From the NCBI GenBank assembly GCA_964519955.1, contig CAZFLM010000027.1:13236-77235 (forward strand): a stretch of 64,000 nt of DNA, read 5' to 3'. Positions 1-8,022 of the stretch are shown piece after piece. Source of the DNA: CAZFLM01 sp964519955 (GTDB lineage Bacteria > Armatimonadota > Chthonomonadetes > Chthonomonadales > CAJBBX01). The notes under the pieces are model-generated. The model saw nothing but the letters and a program-made list of their open reading frames with translations. It was not told the origin of the DNA and searched no databases. The position numbers and the translations under genes are program-made. The first letter of the stretch is position 1; each line of letters begins with the position of its first letter.

Positions 1-546
1 CAGCCGGTTGCGCGCCGCGAACCGGCCACCGTCGCGGCCGTAGAGCATGTAGATGTCGCGGTAGGCGAAGGCCGGCTTGCCGCGCAGATCGAAGACGCCG
101 ATCTTGAACACGCGCTTCGACGGCACCGTCTCGTCGAACGCGTTCCACCAGTGGACGCCCACCACGTCCTCGAGGAAGTGGTACGCCGCGTACAGCGTGC
201 CGCGCGGGCGCCCGCCCACCAGGTAGAGGTCGCTGCCGGCGGTGCGGACGATCCACTCCTCGGGGCCCAGCGCCGTGGCGTCGATGCCGAGCCTCCCTGC
301 TGCTGCGGTTGGGCCAACGAAGATGCGGTTGGCTCGCGGCATCTTGCCCTCGCCGACCATCCCGACCTTCGCGCCGGTCACCTTCGCCAGGTAGTCGGCG
401 GTCTCCCGCGCGGCGGTCTGCTCGGCGACGGTGGCGCCGTCCGCGAGGACGACGGTGGCCGGCTTCGCGGCGGAGACCTCCAGCGCCTGCGCCGCCGTTC
501 CGCAGCAGATGGCGAGTAGGGCGAGTGCGAACCAATGGGTCGACAT
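1..546 (-). CDS. DUF4838-type secreted glycosidase-like protein, N-terminal part (runs off the window)
   Basis: Reading the minus strand from ATG at 546 gives 182 codons without a stop to the window edge, so only the N-terminus is present. It opens with a signal peptide (MSTHWFALALLAICCGTAAQA). A region typical of the alpha-glucuronidase/GH20-like N-terminal domain of DUF4838 proteins follows: residues with the pattern AARETADYLAKVTGA, then RIFVGPT, then LYLVGGRPRGTLYAAYHFLE and VGVHWWN. That domain precedes a TIM barrel in the family, which would lie outside the window. An AAGGAG ribosome site lies about 8 bases before the ATG. It is divergent from the serine hydrolase at 717. Probably exported and active on polysaccharide; the exact substrate cannot be told. 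Confidence 0.8.
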   Translation of the reverse strand, partial: MSTHWFALALLAICCGTAAQALEVSAAKPATVVLADGATVAEQTAARETADYLAKVTGAKVGMVGEGKMPRANRIFVGPTAAAGRLGIDATALGPEEWIVRTAGSDLYLVGGRPRGTLYAAYHFLEDVVGVHWWNAFDETVPSKRVFKIGVFDLRGKPAFAYRDIYMLYGRDGGRFAARNRL

Positions 547-716
547 CGGCGTCTCCTTCTTTGGGCCGATGGTCGCGCATGGCCCAGCAACCTATACGCG
601 ACCGGGCGCGGGCGCTCCTGCTGATCGGGTGGCTTCCGGTCAGCGGCGGTGTCTGCGGGGGACACATCGCGCGCCAGATTCGCGGGCGGGCTATGCCGAG
701 CGCGACGGAGGTAGGC

Positions 717-1817
717 ATGAACGATCAGAGTCCGGCACCCCTGCTCTCGCGCCGCGAGGCCATCGCCGCGTGCGTCGCCGGGCTGGCTGCGTCGCCGGCC
801 TTGGCTGCGGCTGACGTGTACCCAACGGCCGATTGGGAGGCGCGCGAGCCCGAGCGCCTGGGCTTCGATCGGGGGAAGCTGGACGCGATGCGCGACCTGG
901 TGGGCGGGAGGGGCTGCGTGGTCCGCCACGGCTACCTGGCGTACTCATGGGGCGACGTGGCGCAGAGCGAGGACGTGGCATCGGCCGTCAAGCCGCTCAT
1001 CAGCACGCTGCTCCTGATGGCCGTGCAGGACCGCCGGATTGCGAGCGTCGACAGGCCCGTGGCGGAGTTCGAGCCGCGCCTGCGCACGCTTAACGGCGGG
1101 AAGGACGCCGGCATCACCTGGCGGCACCTCGCGTCGCAGACCTCGGGCTATGGGCTCAAGGAGCGGCCCGGCGAGGCGTGGGCCTACAACGACTGCGCGC
1201 TGGCGCTCTACTACGACACGCTCATCGGCAAGGTGTACCGTCGGCCGGGCGACACCGTGCTGAAGGAGCGCATCGCCGGCCCCCTCCGCTTCGAGGATGC
1301 CTGCACGTTCGATGCGTTCCACCGGGAGGACCGCCTGGGACGGCTCGCGGTGTCGGTGCGCGACTTCGCGCGGTTCGGCTTGCTCTACCTGCGCGGCGGG
1401 AGGTGGGCGGGCAGGCAGTTGCTGAAGCCCGCGCTCGTCAAGATGGCGATCTCCAGCCCGGTGCCCGCCGATCTGCCCCGCACGAGCGGCGCCGAGGCCG
1501 ATATGCTGCCGGGGCAGCGCACGCTTGGCGGAGGCAAGGACCAGACCGCGACCGGGCCGGGTCTTTACAGCTTCAACTGGTGGATCAACGGGAAGGACCG
1601 CGAGGGACGCCGCCTCTACCGCCACGCGCCGCCGGACACGTACCTGGCTTCGGGGCACGGCGGCATCCGGGACCTCTGGATCGTACCTAGCCTGGACCTG
1701 ATCGTGAGCTGGAACGACGGGCGGACCGACGACCACGACGCGAGCCCGGAGGACCCCGACACGAAGAGCAACCGCGCCGCCGCGCTGATGTGCCAGGCGG
1801 CGGGGAAGCGGCTATGA
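717..1817 (+). CDS. Tat-exported beta-lactamase-family serine hydrolase
   Basis: 366 residues, about the family's usual length. A twin-arginine signal (SRREAI at 11-16) is followed by an alanine-rich hydrophobic stretch with cleavage near residue 31. The penicillin-binding/class C hydrolase landmarks are visible: an SxxK box (S89-K92, SAVK), a Tyr-Asn pair (YND near 157) and a HGG triad near the C-terminus followed by the usual IVPSLDLIV strand. The family includes esterases, DD-peptidases and peptidases, so the substrate is open. The longer open frame from 309 is non-coding. ATG 717 is chosen because GGAGG lies just upstream and the Tat signal begins there. The stop overlaps the next ATG (ATGA), so it is co-translated with the GH5-like gene. 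Confidence 0.88.
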   Translation: MNDQSPAPLLSRREAIAACVAGLAASPALAAADVYPTADWEAREPERLGFDRGKLDAMRDLVGGRGCVVRHGYLAYSWGDVAQSEDVASAVKPLISTLLLMAVQDRRIASVDRPVAEFEPRLRTLNGGKDAGITWRHLASQTSGYGLKERPGEAWAYNDCALALYYDTLIGKVYRRPGDTVLKERIAGPLRFEDACTFDAFHREDRLGRLAVSVRDFARFGLLYLRGGRWAGRQLLKPALVKMAISSPVPADLPRTSGAEADMLPGQRTLGGGKDQTATGPGLYSFNWWINGKDREGRRLYRHAPPDTYLASGHGGIRDLWIVPSLDLIVSWNDGRTDDHDASPEDPDTKSNRAAALMCQAAGKRL

Positions 1818-2803
1818 GCGGGGCGCTGGCGGCGCTGTGCCTGCTGCTCGCGGCGGCGCCCACCGGCGAACGCGGCACCGCCGTGTCGATCACGGGCACG
1901 CGCTGGATGCTGAACGGGCGGGTGACGTACGCGGGTGCGCCTGCCGAGGGCCTGCTGATGAACGTGCGCATGGTCAACGCCGTGTTCGAGGACCGGCGCC
2001 GCAAGGGTTGGGAGCGGGAGGCCGAGGCCAACACGAAGGCGTTCGTCGCACGCGTCCCCGAGTACGTCGCGTCGGGCGTGCGCGCCTTCACCGTCTGCCT
2101 GCAGGGCGGCATGCCGGGCTACGAGGGGGCGATCAACTCCGCGTTCGAGCGGGACGGGTCGCTGCGGGCGGAGTACATGGGCCGCGTCCGCCGCGTCATC
2201 GAGGCGTGCGACCGTTCGGGCGCCGTCGTCATCCTGGGGTGCTACTACCAGCGGCAGGACCAGGTGCTTGAGGACGAGGCGGCCGTGCGGCGCGGCGTGC
2301 GCGAGGTGTGCGCGTGGCTGAAGCGGCTGCCGAACCGCAACGTCGTGCTGGAGATCGCCAACGAGTACGGCCACGCGGGTTTCGACCACCGCATCCTGCG
2401 GACCGCCGAGGGGCAGGCCGAGCTGATCCGGCTTGCGCGCGAGGCGGCGCCGGGTCTGCTGATCGCATCGAGCCCGCAGGGGAACGGCCAGGCGGACGAG
2501 GCGGTGGCGGGCCTGGCCGACTTCGTGCTGATCCACCTCAATGGGGTGCCACTGCCAGCGATCGAGGGGCGGATCGCCGCGCTGCGCCGCTACGGCAAGC
2601 CCATGGTGTGCAACGAGGACGAGAAGGTCGGCGACGCCGGCGCGGATGCCGCCTCACGGTGCGTTGCCGCGGGCGCGTCCTGGGGCTTCATGTGCGAGGC
2701 GGTGAACCAGCGCTACCCGTTCCGCTTCGACGGCCCCCAGGACGACCCGGTGGTCTACGGGCGGCTGGCGGAGTTGGCCCGGGCCGCCCGCCGCGCTCAG
2801 TAG
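1814..2803 (+). CDS. Secreted GH5-like (cellulase-type TIM barrel) glycoside hydrolase
   Basis: 329 residues with a short signal peptide (MSGALAALCLLLAAAP). The pattern fits a clan GH-A (beta/alpha)8 barrel: LNGRVTYAG at the start, a Asn-Glu pair (VVLEIANEYG, E184) at the expected acid/base strand, and a later Glu-rich strand end (MVCNEDEK, E268/E270) for the nucleophile. I infer a GH5-like glycosidase; substrate unknown. The start ATG overlaps the stop of the serine hydrolase by four bases, indicating one operon of two. Its 3' end overlaps the convergent gene at 2797 by seven bases. Confidence 0.78.
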   Translation: MSGALAALCLLLAAAPTGERGTAVSITGTRWMLNGRVTYAGAPAEGLLMNVRMVNAVFEDRRRKGWEREAEANTKAFVARVPEYVASGVRAFTVCLQGGMPGYEGAINSAFERDGSLRAEYMGRVRRVIEACDRSGAVVILGCYYQRQDQVLEDEAAVRRGVREVCAWLKRLPNRNVVLEIANEYGHAGFDHRILRTAEGQAELIRLAREAAPGLLIASSPQGNGQADEAVAGLADFVLIHLNGVPLPAIEGRIAALRRYGKPMVCNEDEKVGDAGADAASRCVAAGASWGFMCEAVNQRYPFRFDGPQDDPVVYGRLAELARAARRAQ

Positions 2804-4095
2804 TAGAGGAACACCCACCAGTTCTTCATGGGCTCGCCGGCGTCGTCCTTGGCGCGGCTGCGGTAGCCGGGGATGTTCTGGCGCCAGTAGACCAGCCACT
2901 TGCCCATGCAGTCCGGCGCGAGCTTCTCGTACTGCTTGAGCACCGCGTTGGTCCAGGGCTTGGCGAGGTCCTTGCCGTCCGGGCCGCTGCCGATGCGCCA
3001 GTCCTCGATCGTCGAGAGCACCGGCTCGGCGTTCTCCTGGTCGTAGTGGCGGCGCCCGTTGGGCGGGAAGTGGACGTTGCCGCCGAACGCCACGTAGTTC
3101 TCCAGCCGCCAGGTCTGCTTGCCGTCGGTTACCACGGCCGTGTGGTCGTCCGGGTACGAGACTCCCTTGCCCTCGCCCCACAGCGCGTAGAACGAGTCGA
3201 AGGGCAGCTTGTATCGCTTATCGAGATCGAAACCGGCGAACTCGTGGAAGTAGCGGGTGAAGTAGGGGATCGCCTTGCTGTGCGCGGTGCCCTCGAACGC
3301 GTGCGCCAGGTTCTCCATGCCGCAGCCGATGCCTCGCTCCTCGTTCAGGCAGTTGATGCGGATCGAGCGCCCGGTCCACTTCTGCTGGTCGTCCCCGCCG
3401 TTGCCGGCCTGCACCCATCGGCCCGGCACCTTGCGGAAGCTCTCGTCGTAGACCGGCTTCTCCTCGACGCACTCCAGGCAGCCCACCTTGCCGTCCGGGT
3501 TGATGACGAAGACCACCTCGTGGACGAAGCCCTGGTCGACCAGCTCGTCGAGCCGCAGGAAGCGCTTCGGGTTCCTCGGGTCGCGCACGCCGATGGCCTC
3601 CGCGAACTTGTCGCCGAACAGGCCGTTGTAGTCGAAGTTGAGGTCCTGCGGCTTCACGCCCGGCTTGATCGGCGTCTTGGAGCTGTTGCCCGTGGTCACG
3701 CCGGGGTCGCGGAGGTCGACGTAGCGCCAGAGGGTGTACTCGAGGAACGCGGGCGCGTTCGGATCGGCGTAGCCGTGGTAGCGGCTGCTCTCCTTCAGCG
3801 CGGCCAGGAGGTCGCCGACCAGCTTCATCGGCTTGGTGGGCTCGACGCGGTTGGAGAAGTTGATGGCCAGCACGCGCGGGCGCATCTGGCGGATGCTGTC
3901 GTGATGGTGTGCGATCCAGTCGTCCGAGTTCGAATGGCTGACGCGGTTCGGCCAGATGGTCGTGTTGCCCGAGTCGCGGAGTGACCTTGGCGTGCCGTTC
4001 GCGTTGAAGTTGGCGCGCCAGGCTTCGGCGTCCTGGGCGGCGGCGGGCGCGGCGAGGGCGAGAAACATGGCGAGCACGGCGGGAGCGCGGTGCAT
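2797..4095 (-). CDS. Secreted protein of unknown function
   Basis: 432 residues. ATG 4095 is chosen over the upstream extension because AAAGGA precedes it and a clean signal peptide follows (MHRAPAVLAMFLALAAPAAA). The mature part has no domain I recognise. It contains several cysteines (VGCLECVEE, INCLNEERGIGCGMENLAH), a His/Asp-rich start (DDWIAHHHDSIRQM) and many Trp and Tyr residues. The His-bearing ENLAHAFEGTAHS segment followed by HEFAGFD could be a metal or catalytic site, but this is a guess. It is a lone gene, convergent with the GH5-like gene and divergent from the lipoprotein at 4290. Confidence 0.7.
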   Translation of the reverse strand: MHRAPAVLAMFLALAAPAAAQDAEAWRANFNANGTPRSLRDSGNTTIWPNRVSHSNSDDWIAHHHDSIRQMRPRVLAINFSNRVEPTKPMKLVGDLLAALKESSRYHGYADPNAPAFLEYTLWRYVDLRDPGVTTGNSSKTPIKPGVKPQDLNFDYNGLFGDKFAEAIGVRDPRNPKRFLRLDELVDQGFVHEVVFVINPDGKVGCLECVEEKPVYDESFRKVPGRWVQAGNGGDDQQKWTGRSIRINCLNEERGIGCGMENLAHAFEGTAHSKAIPYFTRYFHEFAGFDLDKRYKLPFDSFYALWGEGKGVSYPDDHTAVVTDGKQTWRLENYVAFGGNVHFPPNGRRHYDQENAEPVLSTIEDWRIGSGPDGKDLAKPWTNAVLKQYEKLAPDCMGKWLVYWRQNIPGYRSRAKDDAGEPMKNWWVFLYY

Positions 4096-4289
4096 GGCGA
4101 TGCGTCCTTTCGTTGGTCGGAGCGGCCGATCGTGCGGTGGGTTGCTGCCACACCTCGTCTGCAGTGTACCAGCCCGCAGCGGCCTGCGGCACACGAGTGA
4201 ATGGCGATTCGGCATGAATCGTGCAATGCTCTGAGTGGAACGCGCCACCGATCAGCCGCTCCCCGACGCGCGTTATCGGAGGCACTGCC

Positions 4290-5402
4290 ATGTCTCGCAC
4301 CCTGGCCCTCGAGGGCCTGCTCGCCCTTGCCGCCGCCCTGGCTCTCGGGGCGTGCAACTCCGCGCACTCCTCAGCCCCCGCCGTCACTTCGCCGGACCCC
4401 GTCCAGAAGGCCGCCTCACTGTTGCCGCCTGGCCCGAACGACCTGGTCGTCTTCACCGCGAACGAGAAGCCGACGCTCTACCGCATCGTGGGCGACCGCG
4501 TGGAGCCCTGGGGCGGCGGGCGGTTCCAGATGCCGCAGGGCGTCGTCGCCGACCCGAAGCGGCGGTGCTTCTACGTGCTCGACCGGCCCGCCAGCTTCCT
4601 GGACAAGATCCGCGTGTGGAAGATCGCCGAGGACGGCACGGCGACGGTCATCGGCACCTCGAACTACACGAACTCCGGCGGGCCGATGGCGGACCCGGTG
4701 AGCGCGGGGCTCGACGCGCAGGGGCGGGTCATCGTCTGCGACACGGTGGTCGGGCTCTACGTGGTGCAGGCCGACGGCACGCTGGCGCCGCTGGCCGAGG
4801 GGCAGAAGAAGTCGGCGCAGTTGACCGCCGTCTGCCCGGGCCGCGACGGGGCCACGCTGGTGGTGAGCAGCTACCGCTACGACGTGGGCGGCTCCCCGAG
4901 CACGCCCAACTTCATCTGGCAGAACCAGGGCGGCCTCTACTCGGTCGACCTCGGCAAGCAGCCCTCGCCGGGCAAGCTGCTCGTCGCCAACAGGCAGCCG
5001 GGCGGGCAGGAGTACGACACGTACTGGCGCCACGCCGCGCAGGTGCTGCTCGACTCCGCCGGCCGCATCCTTGTCGCGGACAACGGGAGCAGCAAGCGGA
5101 TCGGGGGGCGCACGTCGGTCATCAACGGCGGGCTCTACGTGCTGCACCCGGACGGCAAGCTGGAGGAGCTGACCGCGAAGGGCACGGGCGGGACCACCAC
5201 GCCGCTGCGCCGGCCGGCGGGCGTCGCCGAGTGGGACAGCAAGACCTACCTCGTCGCCGACCCGGAGCTGTACATCGAGGGCGGCGCGATGGAGGGACCG
5301 GGCGGCCTCTGCCTGCTCGGCCTCGATGGCAGCCGCGACCCGCGCTGGAAGCTGGGCTGGCAGATCAAGCCGACCGGGGTGGCGATCCTGCGGAGGAAGT
5401 AA
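4290..5402 (+). CDS. Beta-propeller (NHL/SMP-30-like) lipoprotein
   Basis: 370 residues. The N-terminus is a lipoprotein signal with lipobox LGAC near residue 22, so it should be membrane-anchored outside the cytoplasm. The body has repeated blocks of the type D-x-x-G-R-I-L-V-A-D and GLYVLHPDGKLEEL, typical of NHL or SMP-30/gluconolactonase propellers; I count about five or six such blades. Binding or lactonase activity cannot be decided. ATG 4290 has GGAGG about ten bases upstream; the longer frame from 4221 lacks a signal at its start. Followed by the exported protein at 5527 in the same direction with a 124-base gap. Confidence 0.8.
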   Translation: MSRTLALEGLLALAAALALGACNSAHSSAPAVTSPDPVQKAASLLPPGPNDLVVFTANEKPTLYRIVGDRVEPWGGGRFQMPQGVVADPKRRCFYVLDRPASFLDKIRVWKIAEDGTATVIGTSNYTNSGGPMADPVSAGLDAQGRVIVCDTVVGLYVVQADGTLAPLAEGQKKSAQLTAVCPGRDGATLVVSSYRYDVGGSPSTPNFIWQNQGGLYSVDLGKQPSPGKLLVANRQPGGQEYDTYWRHAAQVLLDSAGRILVADNGSSKRIGGRTSVINGGLYVLHPDGKLEELTAKGTGGTTTPLRRPAGVAEWDSKTYLVADPELYIEGGAMEGPGGLCLLGLDGSRDPRWKLGWQIKPTGVAILRRK

Positions 5403-5526
5403 GTCCCGACGCCGCTGGCCGCGAATACGAACGAGCGAACGTAACTCCGCACGCCGCGTCTCATGCGATGAGGGGCGTCGGGACGAGTGCCGGCGCTCCA
5501 TCTTGCCCCAGGACGGGTGGACATCC

Positions 5527-7191
5527 ATGATCCTGCCTGGTCTTCTGCAGTGCTGTGCGGTCCTCGTCGTGCTGCAGGGCGCGGCCACTCCCGCCAAGCC
5601 CCTTCGCAACCTGACCGCCGAGATGCGCCGAGAGGATCCCCGGCTTGAGCAGCGGGTGACCCTCTCGGCGGCCCGCATCCAGGTGGGCGACGTGCTGGAG
5701 CGCCTGGCGAAGCAGACGGGCGTGCCGGTGCGTGCCGACGAGCGAAGCGGCGCCTCGGACCCGGAAGTGACGGTCTACCTGCGGGACCTGCCGCTGGGCG
5801 ACGCGCTCGATGCCTTGTGGTCGCTGGTGAGCTACAAGGACGCGGAGTGGTGGTGGGAGCGGGAGGGGAAGCCCGGGGCCTACGAGTACGTGCTGACCCG
5901 GCCGCTCTCGGCGCAGCGGCTCCCCCAAAGGCTGCGCGACCGGTTTCAGGCGGAGTTCGAGGCCGAGGCGGAGGCCTACCGGGCCGCGCAGGCGCTCACG
6001 CCCGAGCAGCAGAAGGAACTGGCGAAGAAGGACCCTCGGATCGCGAACATGGTGTCGAGCCCCCGGGCGGCGACGGGGCAGTCGGCGTTCTTCGAGTCGC
6101 TCTCGCTGGAGCAGCAGAGGGCGGTGCTGCGGGGCGAGCAGCAGATCCAGGTGCCCCTCGACAAGCTCGGCGCCAAAGGGAAGGCGCTGGTCAAGATGGT
6201 CTGGGACGAGGGCGCCCACCTCAGGATCGACCCGTTGACCGGCGACACATCGCCCGAACCGTACCCCGACTCGGTCACGTTCGGCCGTAGTTGGAGCGAA
6301 CGGATCGTATCACCGTCGCTAGTGATCGACATACCGGGGGCCGGAGGGTATGGGTACATGGGCGGCATGCCGCTCATACGCTCCGCGCTCGCGTACCTTG
6401 GCGGCCTCTGGCTGCTCGATGGCGATGCCAGGACCGATGCCACGGAGTCGCGGGCACTGGACGCCAAGAAGGCCGGCACAGTCGATCTGGGGGCTCAGGA
6501 GGAGCGCGGCATCGACGCCCGGCTGCGGCGCTTGTCCAAGCTCGCCGACGTGTCCATCATCGCGCGCGTTCCCGAGATGCAGTACAGCCTTCAGACCATG
6601 GAAGCCGCCCGGGAGGAGCGGACGCTCGCGGACACGCTCTACAATCTGCGCAACAACGCCTACCGGTTCGACGCCAAGTGGCGGGGCCGCGCATTGCTCC
6701 TCGCCGTGCCTGGTTGGTACACGACTGCCGCTGACGACGCTCCGTGGTCGTTCACCAGGCGGCTGCGCCAGTCTGCCGGCAGGGACGGCGGCTTCCTCGG
6801 GCTTGACGACCTGGCGGAGGCGGCGGAGAAGCTCTCCGATGCGCAGATCAAGCTGCTGACGCGCGAGTTCCCGGTCCTCGACCCTGTGCCCAACTACCGG
6901 TGGCTGCTCGCCAGCATCGCGCGCAACTCCAACATGCGCAACGACCTGCAGTCGAAGCGCGGGGCTGGCCTCGGCGACTTGCTGCCCGGCGGCGCAACGT
7001 ACGACGTGATGACGAAGCAGGCCATCGCCAAGGGCGCGGAGTACGTGCGACTTCGCGTGAAGACAACGGTGACTGAGCGGCGGTTCTGGTTCACCTATCT
7101 GAAGCGCGACGGAACCGCCGTGGCCATGATCGGGGCGACGTGTCCACCGCACGTCACGCCGGGCAAGGCGGCGGAGGCGCCGGGCAAGTAG
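5527..7191 (+). CDS. Exported protein with an N-terminal secretin/STN-like domain
   Basis: 554 residues with a signal peptide (MILPGLLQCCAVLVVLQGAA). Residues 30-90 (VTLSAARIQVGDVLERLAKQ, then VTVYLRDLPLGDALDALWSL) have the form of the STN/secretin-associated short domain, in which a small beta-alpha unit precedes larger parts. A similar unit recurs near residue 310 (IDARLRRLSKLADVSIIARV, then ADTLYNLRNNAYRF). No secretin core or catalytic motif is visible. The role is unknown; duplicated STN-like units suggest protein-protein interaction at the cell surface. ATG 5527 was chosen for the signal peptide; the Shine-Dalgarno is weak (GGTGG). Confidence 0.68.
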   Translation: MILPGLLQCCAVLVVLQGAATPAKPLRNLTAEMRREDPRLEQRVTLSAARIQVGDVLERLAKQTGVPVRADERSGASDPEVTVYLRDLPLGDALDALWSLVSYKDAEWWWEREGKPGAYEYVLTRPLSAQRLPQRLRDRFQAEFEAEAEAYRAAQALTPEQQKELAKKDPRIANMVSSPRAATGQSAFFESLSLEQQRAVLRGEQQIQVPLDKLGAKGKALVKMVWDEGAHLRIDPLTGDTSPEPYPDSVTFGRSWSERIVSPSLVIDIPGAGGYGYMGGMPLIRSALAYLGGLWLLDGDARTDATESRALDAKKAGTVDLGAQEERGIDARLRRLSKLADVSIIARVPEMQYSLQTMEAAREERTLADTLYNLRNNAYRFDAKWRGRALLLAVPGWYTTAADDAPWSFTRRLRQSAGRDGGFLGLDDLAEAAEKLSDAQIKLLTREFPVLDPVPNYRWLLASIARNSNMRNDLQSKRGAGLGDLLPGGATYDVMTKQAIAKGAEYVRLRVKTTVTERRFWFTYLKRDGTAVAMIGATCPPHVTPGKAAEAPGK

Positions 7192-7206
7192 CGCGCGTCT
7201 CCCGCT

Positions 7207-8022
7207 CTACCCCTCCAGCGGCTTCCGGCGCACGATGAGCCACCGGCTCGCGGGCCGGAAGCCGCACTTCATGTAGAAGCCGTCCGCCTGGCCGGAGACG
7301 CGGATCGTGTCGGACCGTTCGCGGCTGCGCGCGATCAGCTCGGCGATGAGCATCCGGCCCACGCCGCGGCCCTGGTGCGCGGGCAGCACGTAGATCCAGT
7401 CGAGGTCCGTCTCTCGCACCGGCGCGTAGTAGTTGGCGACGCCCACGGCCACGGGGATGCCCGTCGCGCGCTCCCGCACCCACAGCCACAGCGCCGGGTC
7501 GAAGGCCGGCCCGTCCCGCCACGAGCGCACCGCGGCGGCCGGCAGGCTCATGCGGCTCTCCGTCTCGCGGATCAGGCGCGCCAGGTCCTCGTACTCCTGC
7601 TCCCGGGCGAAGTCGAAGCCGCACACCTCGTAAGCCGGGTTGGCCACCGGTGGGGGAGCGGACGCGGGGTCGAAGAAGAGCGCCACGCTCGGGAAGACGT
7701 GGTGGGTGTCTGCCAGCGGGGCGACGGCGGTCTCACAGCGCTCGTGCAGCACCAGCAGGTCGAAGCCGCGCAGCCGATCCGTGTCCAGCACCATCGGGCC
7801 GCCGCGTTCCGACCAGTAGAAGACCAACTGGTCCCCGCGAACGGCGTACAGGTGCGTCTCGCCGCCCTCGATGACCTCGTGCACCTCGCTCTCGCGTAGG
7901 AAGCCCTCCAGCTTCCAGTACGCGATGCTGGAGACGCCCGCCGGGTCGCGCCGGTACAGCTCGCGCACGCGGTCGACGAACGCTTCGCGGTGATCGCCTG
8001 TCGGCGTCACTTCCCCGCCCAC
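7207..8022 (-). CDS. GNAT-family N-acetyltransferase with an extra N-terminal domain
   Basis: 271 residues. The C-terminal half is a GNAT fold: the acetyl-CoA loop reads LPAHQGRGVGRMLI, preceded by the strand DLDWIYV and followed by SGQADGFYMKCGFRPASRW, as in ribosomal-protein or small-molecule acetyltransferases. The first 130 residues form a separate domain with a strand-rich pattern, possibly a degenerate second GNAT unit. The start is uncertain: GTG at 8022 or GTG at 8010. The latter forms a GTGA overlap with the stop of the beta-solenoid/HEAT gene. The two genes are therefore likely co-translated. Confidence 0.82.
   Translation of the reverse strand: MGGEVTPTGDHREAFVDRVRELYRRDPAGVSSIAYWKLEGFLRESEVHEVIEGGETHLYAVRGDQLVFYWSERGGPMVLDTDRLRGFDLLVLHERCETAVAPLADTHHVFPSVALFFDPASAPPPVANPAYEVCGFDFAREQEYEDLARLIRETESRMSLPAAAVRSWRDGPAFDPALWLWVRERATGIPVAVGVANYYAPVRETDLDWIYVLPAHQGRGVGRMLIAELIARSRERSDTIRVSGQADGFYMKCGFRPASRWLIVRRKPLEG

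Noticed and set aside
309..716. N-terminal extension of the serine hydrolase
   Set aside because: Arg/Pro-rich shadow of the minus-strand DUF4838 gene; the Tat signal and ribosome site place the start at 717.
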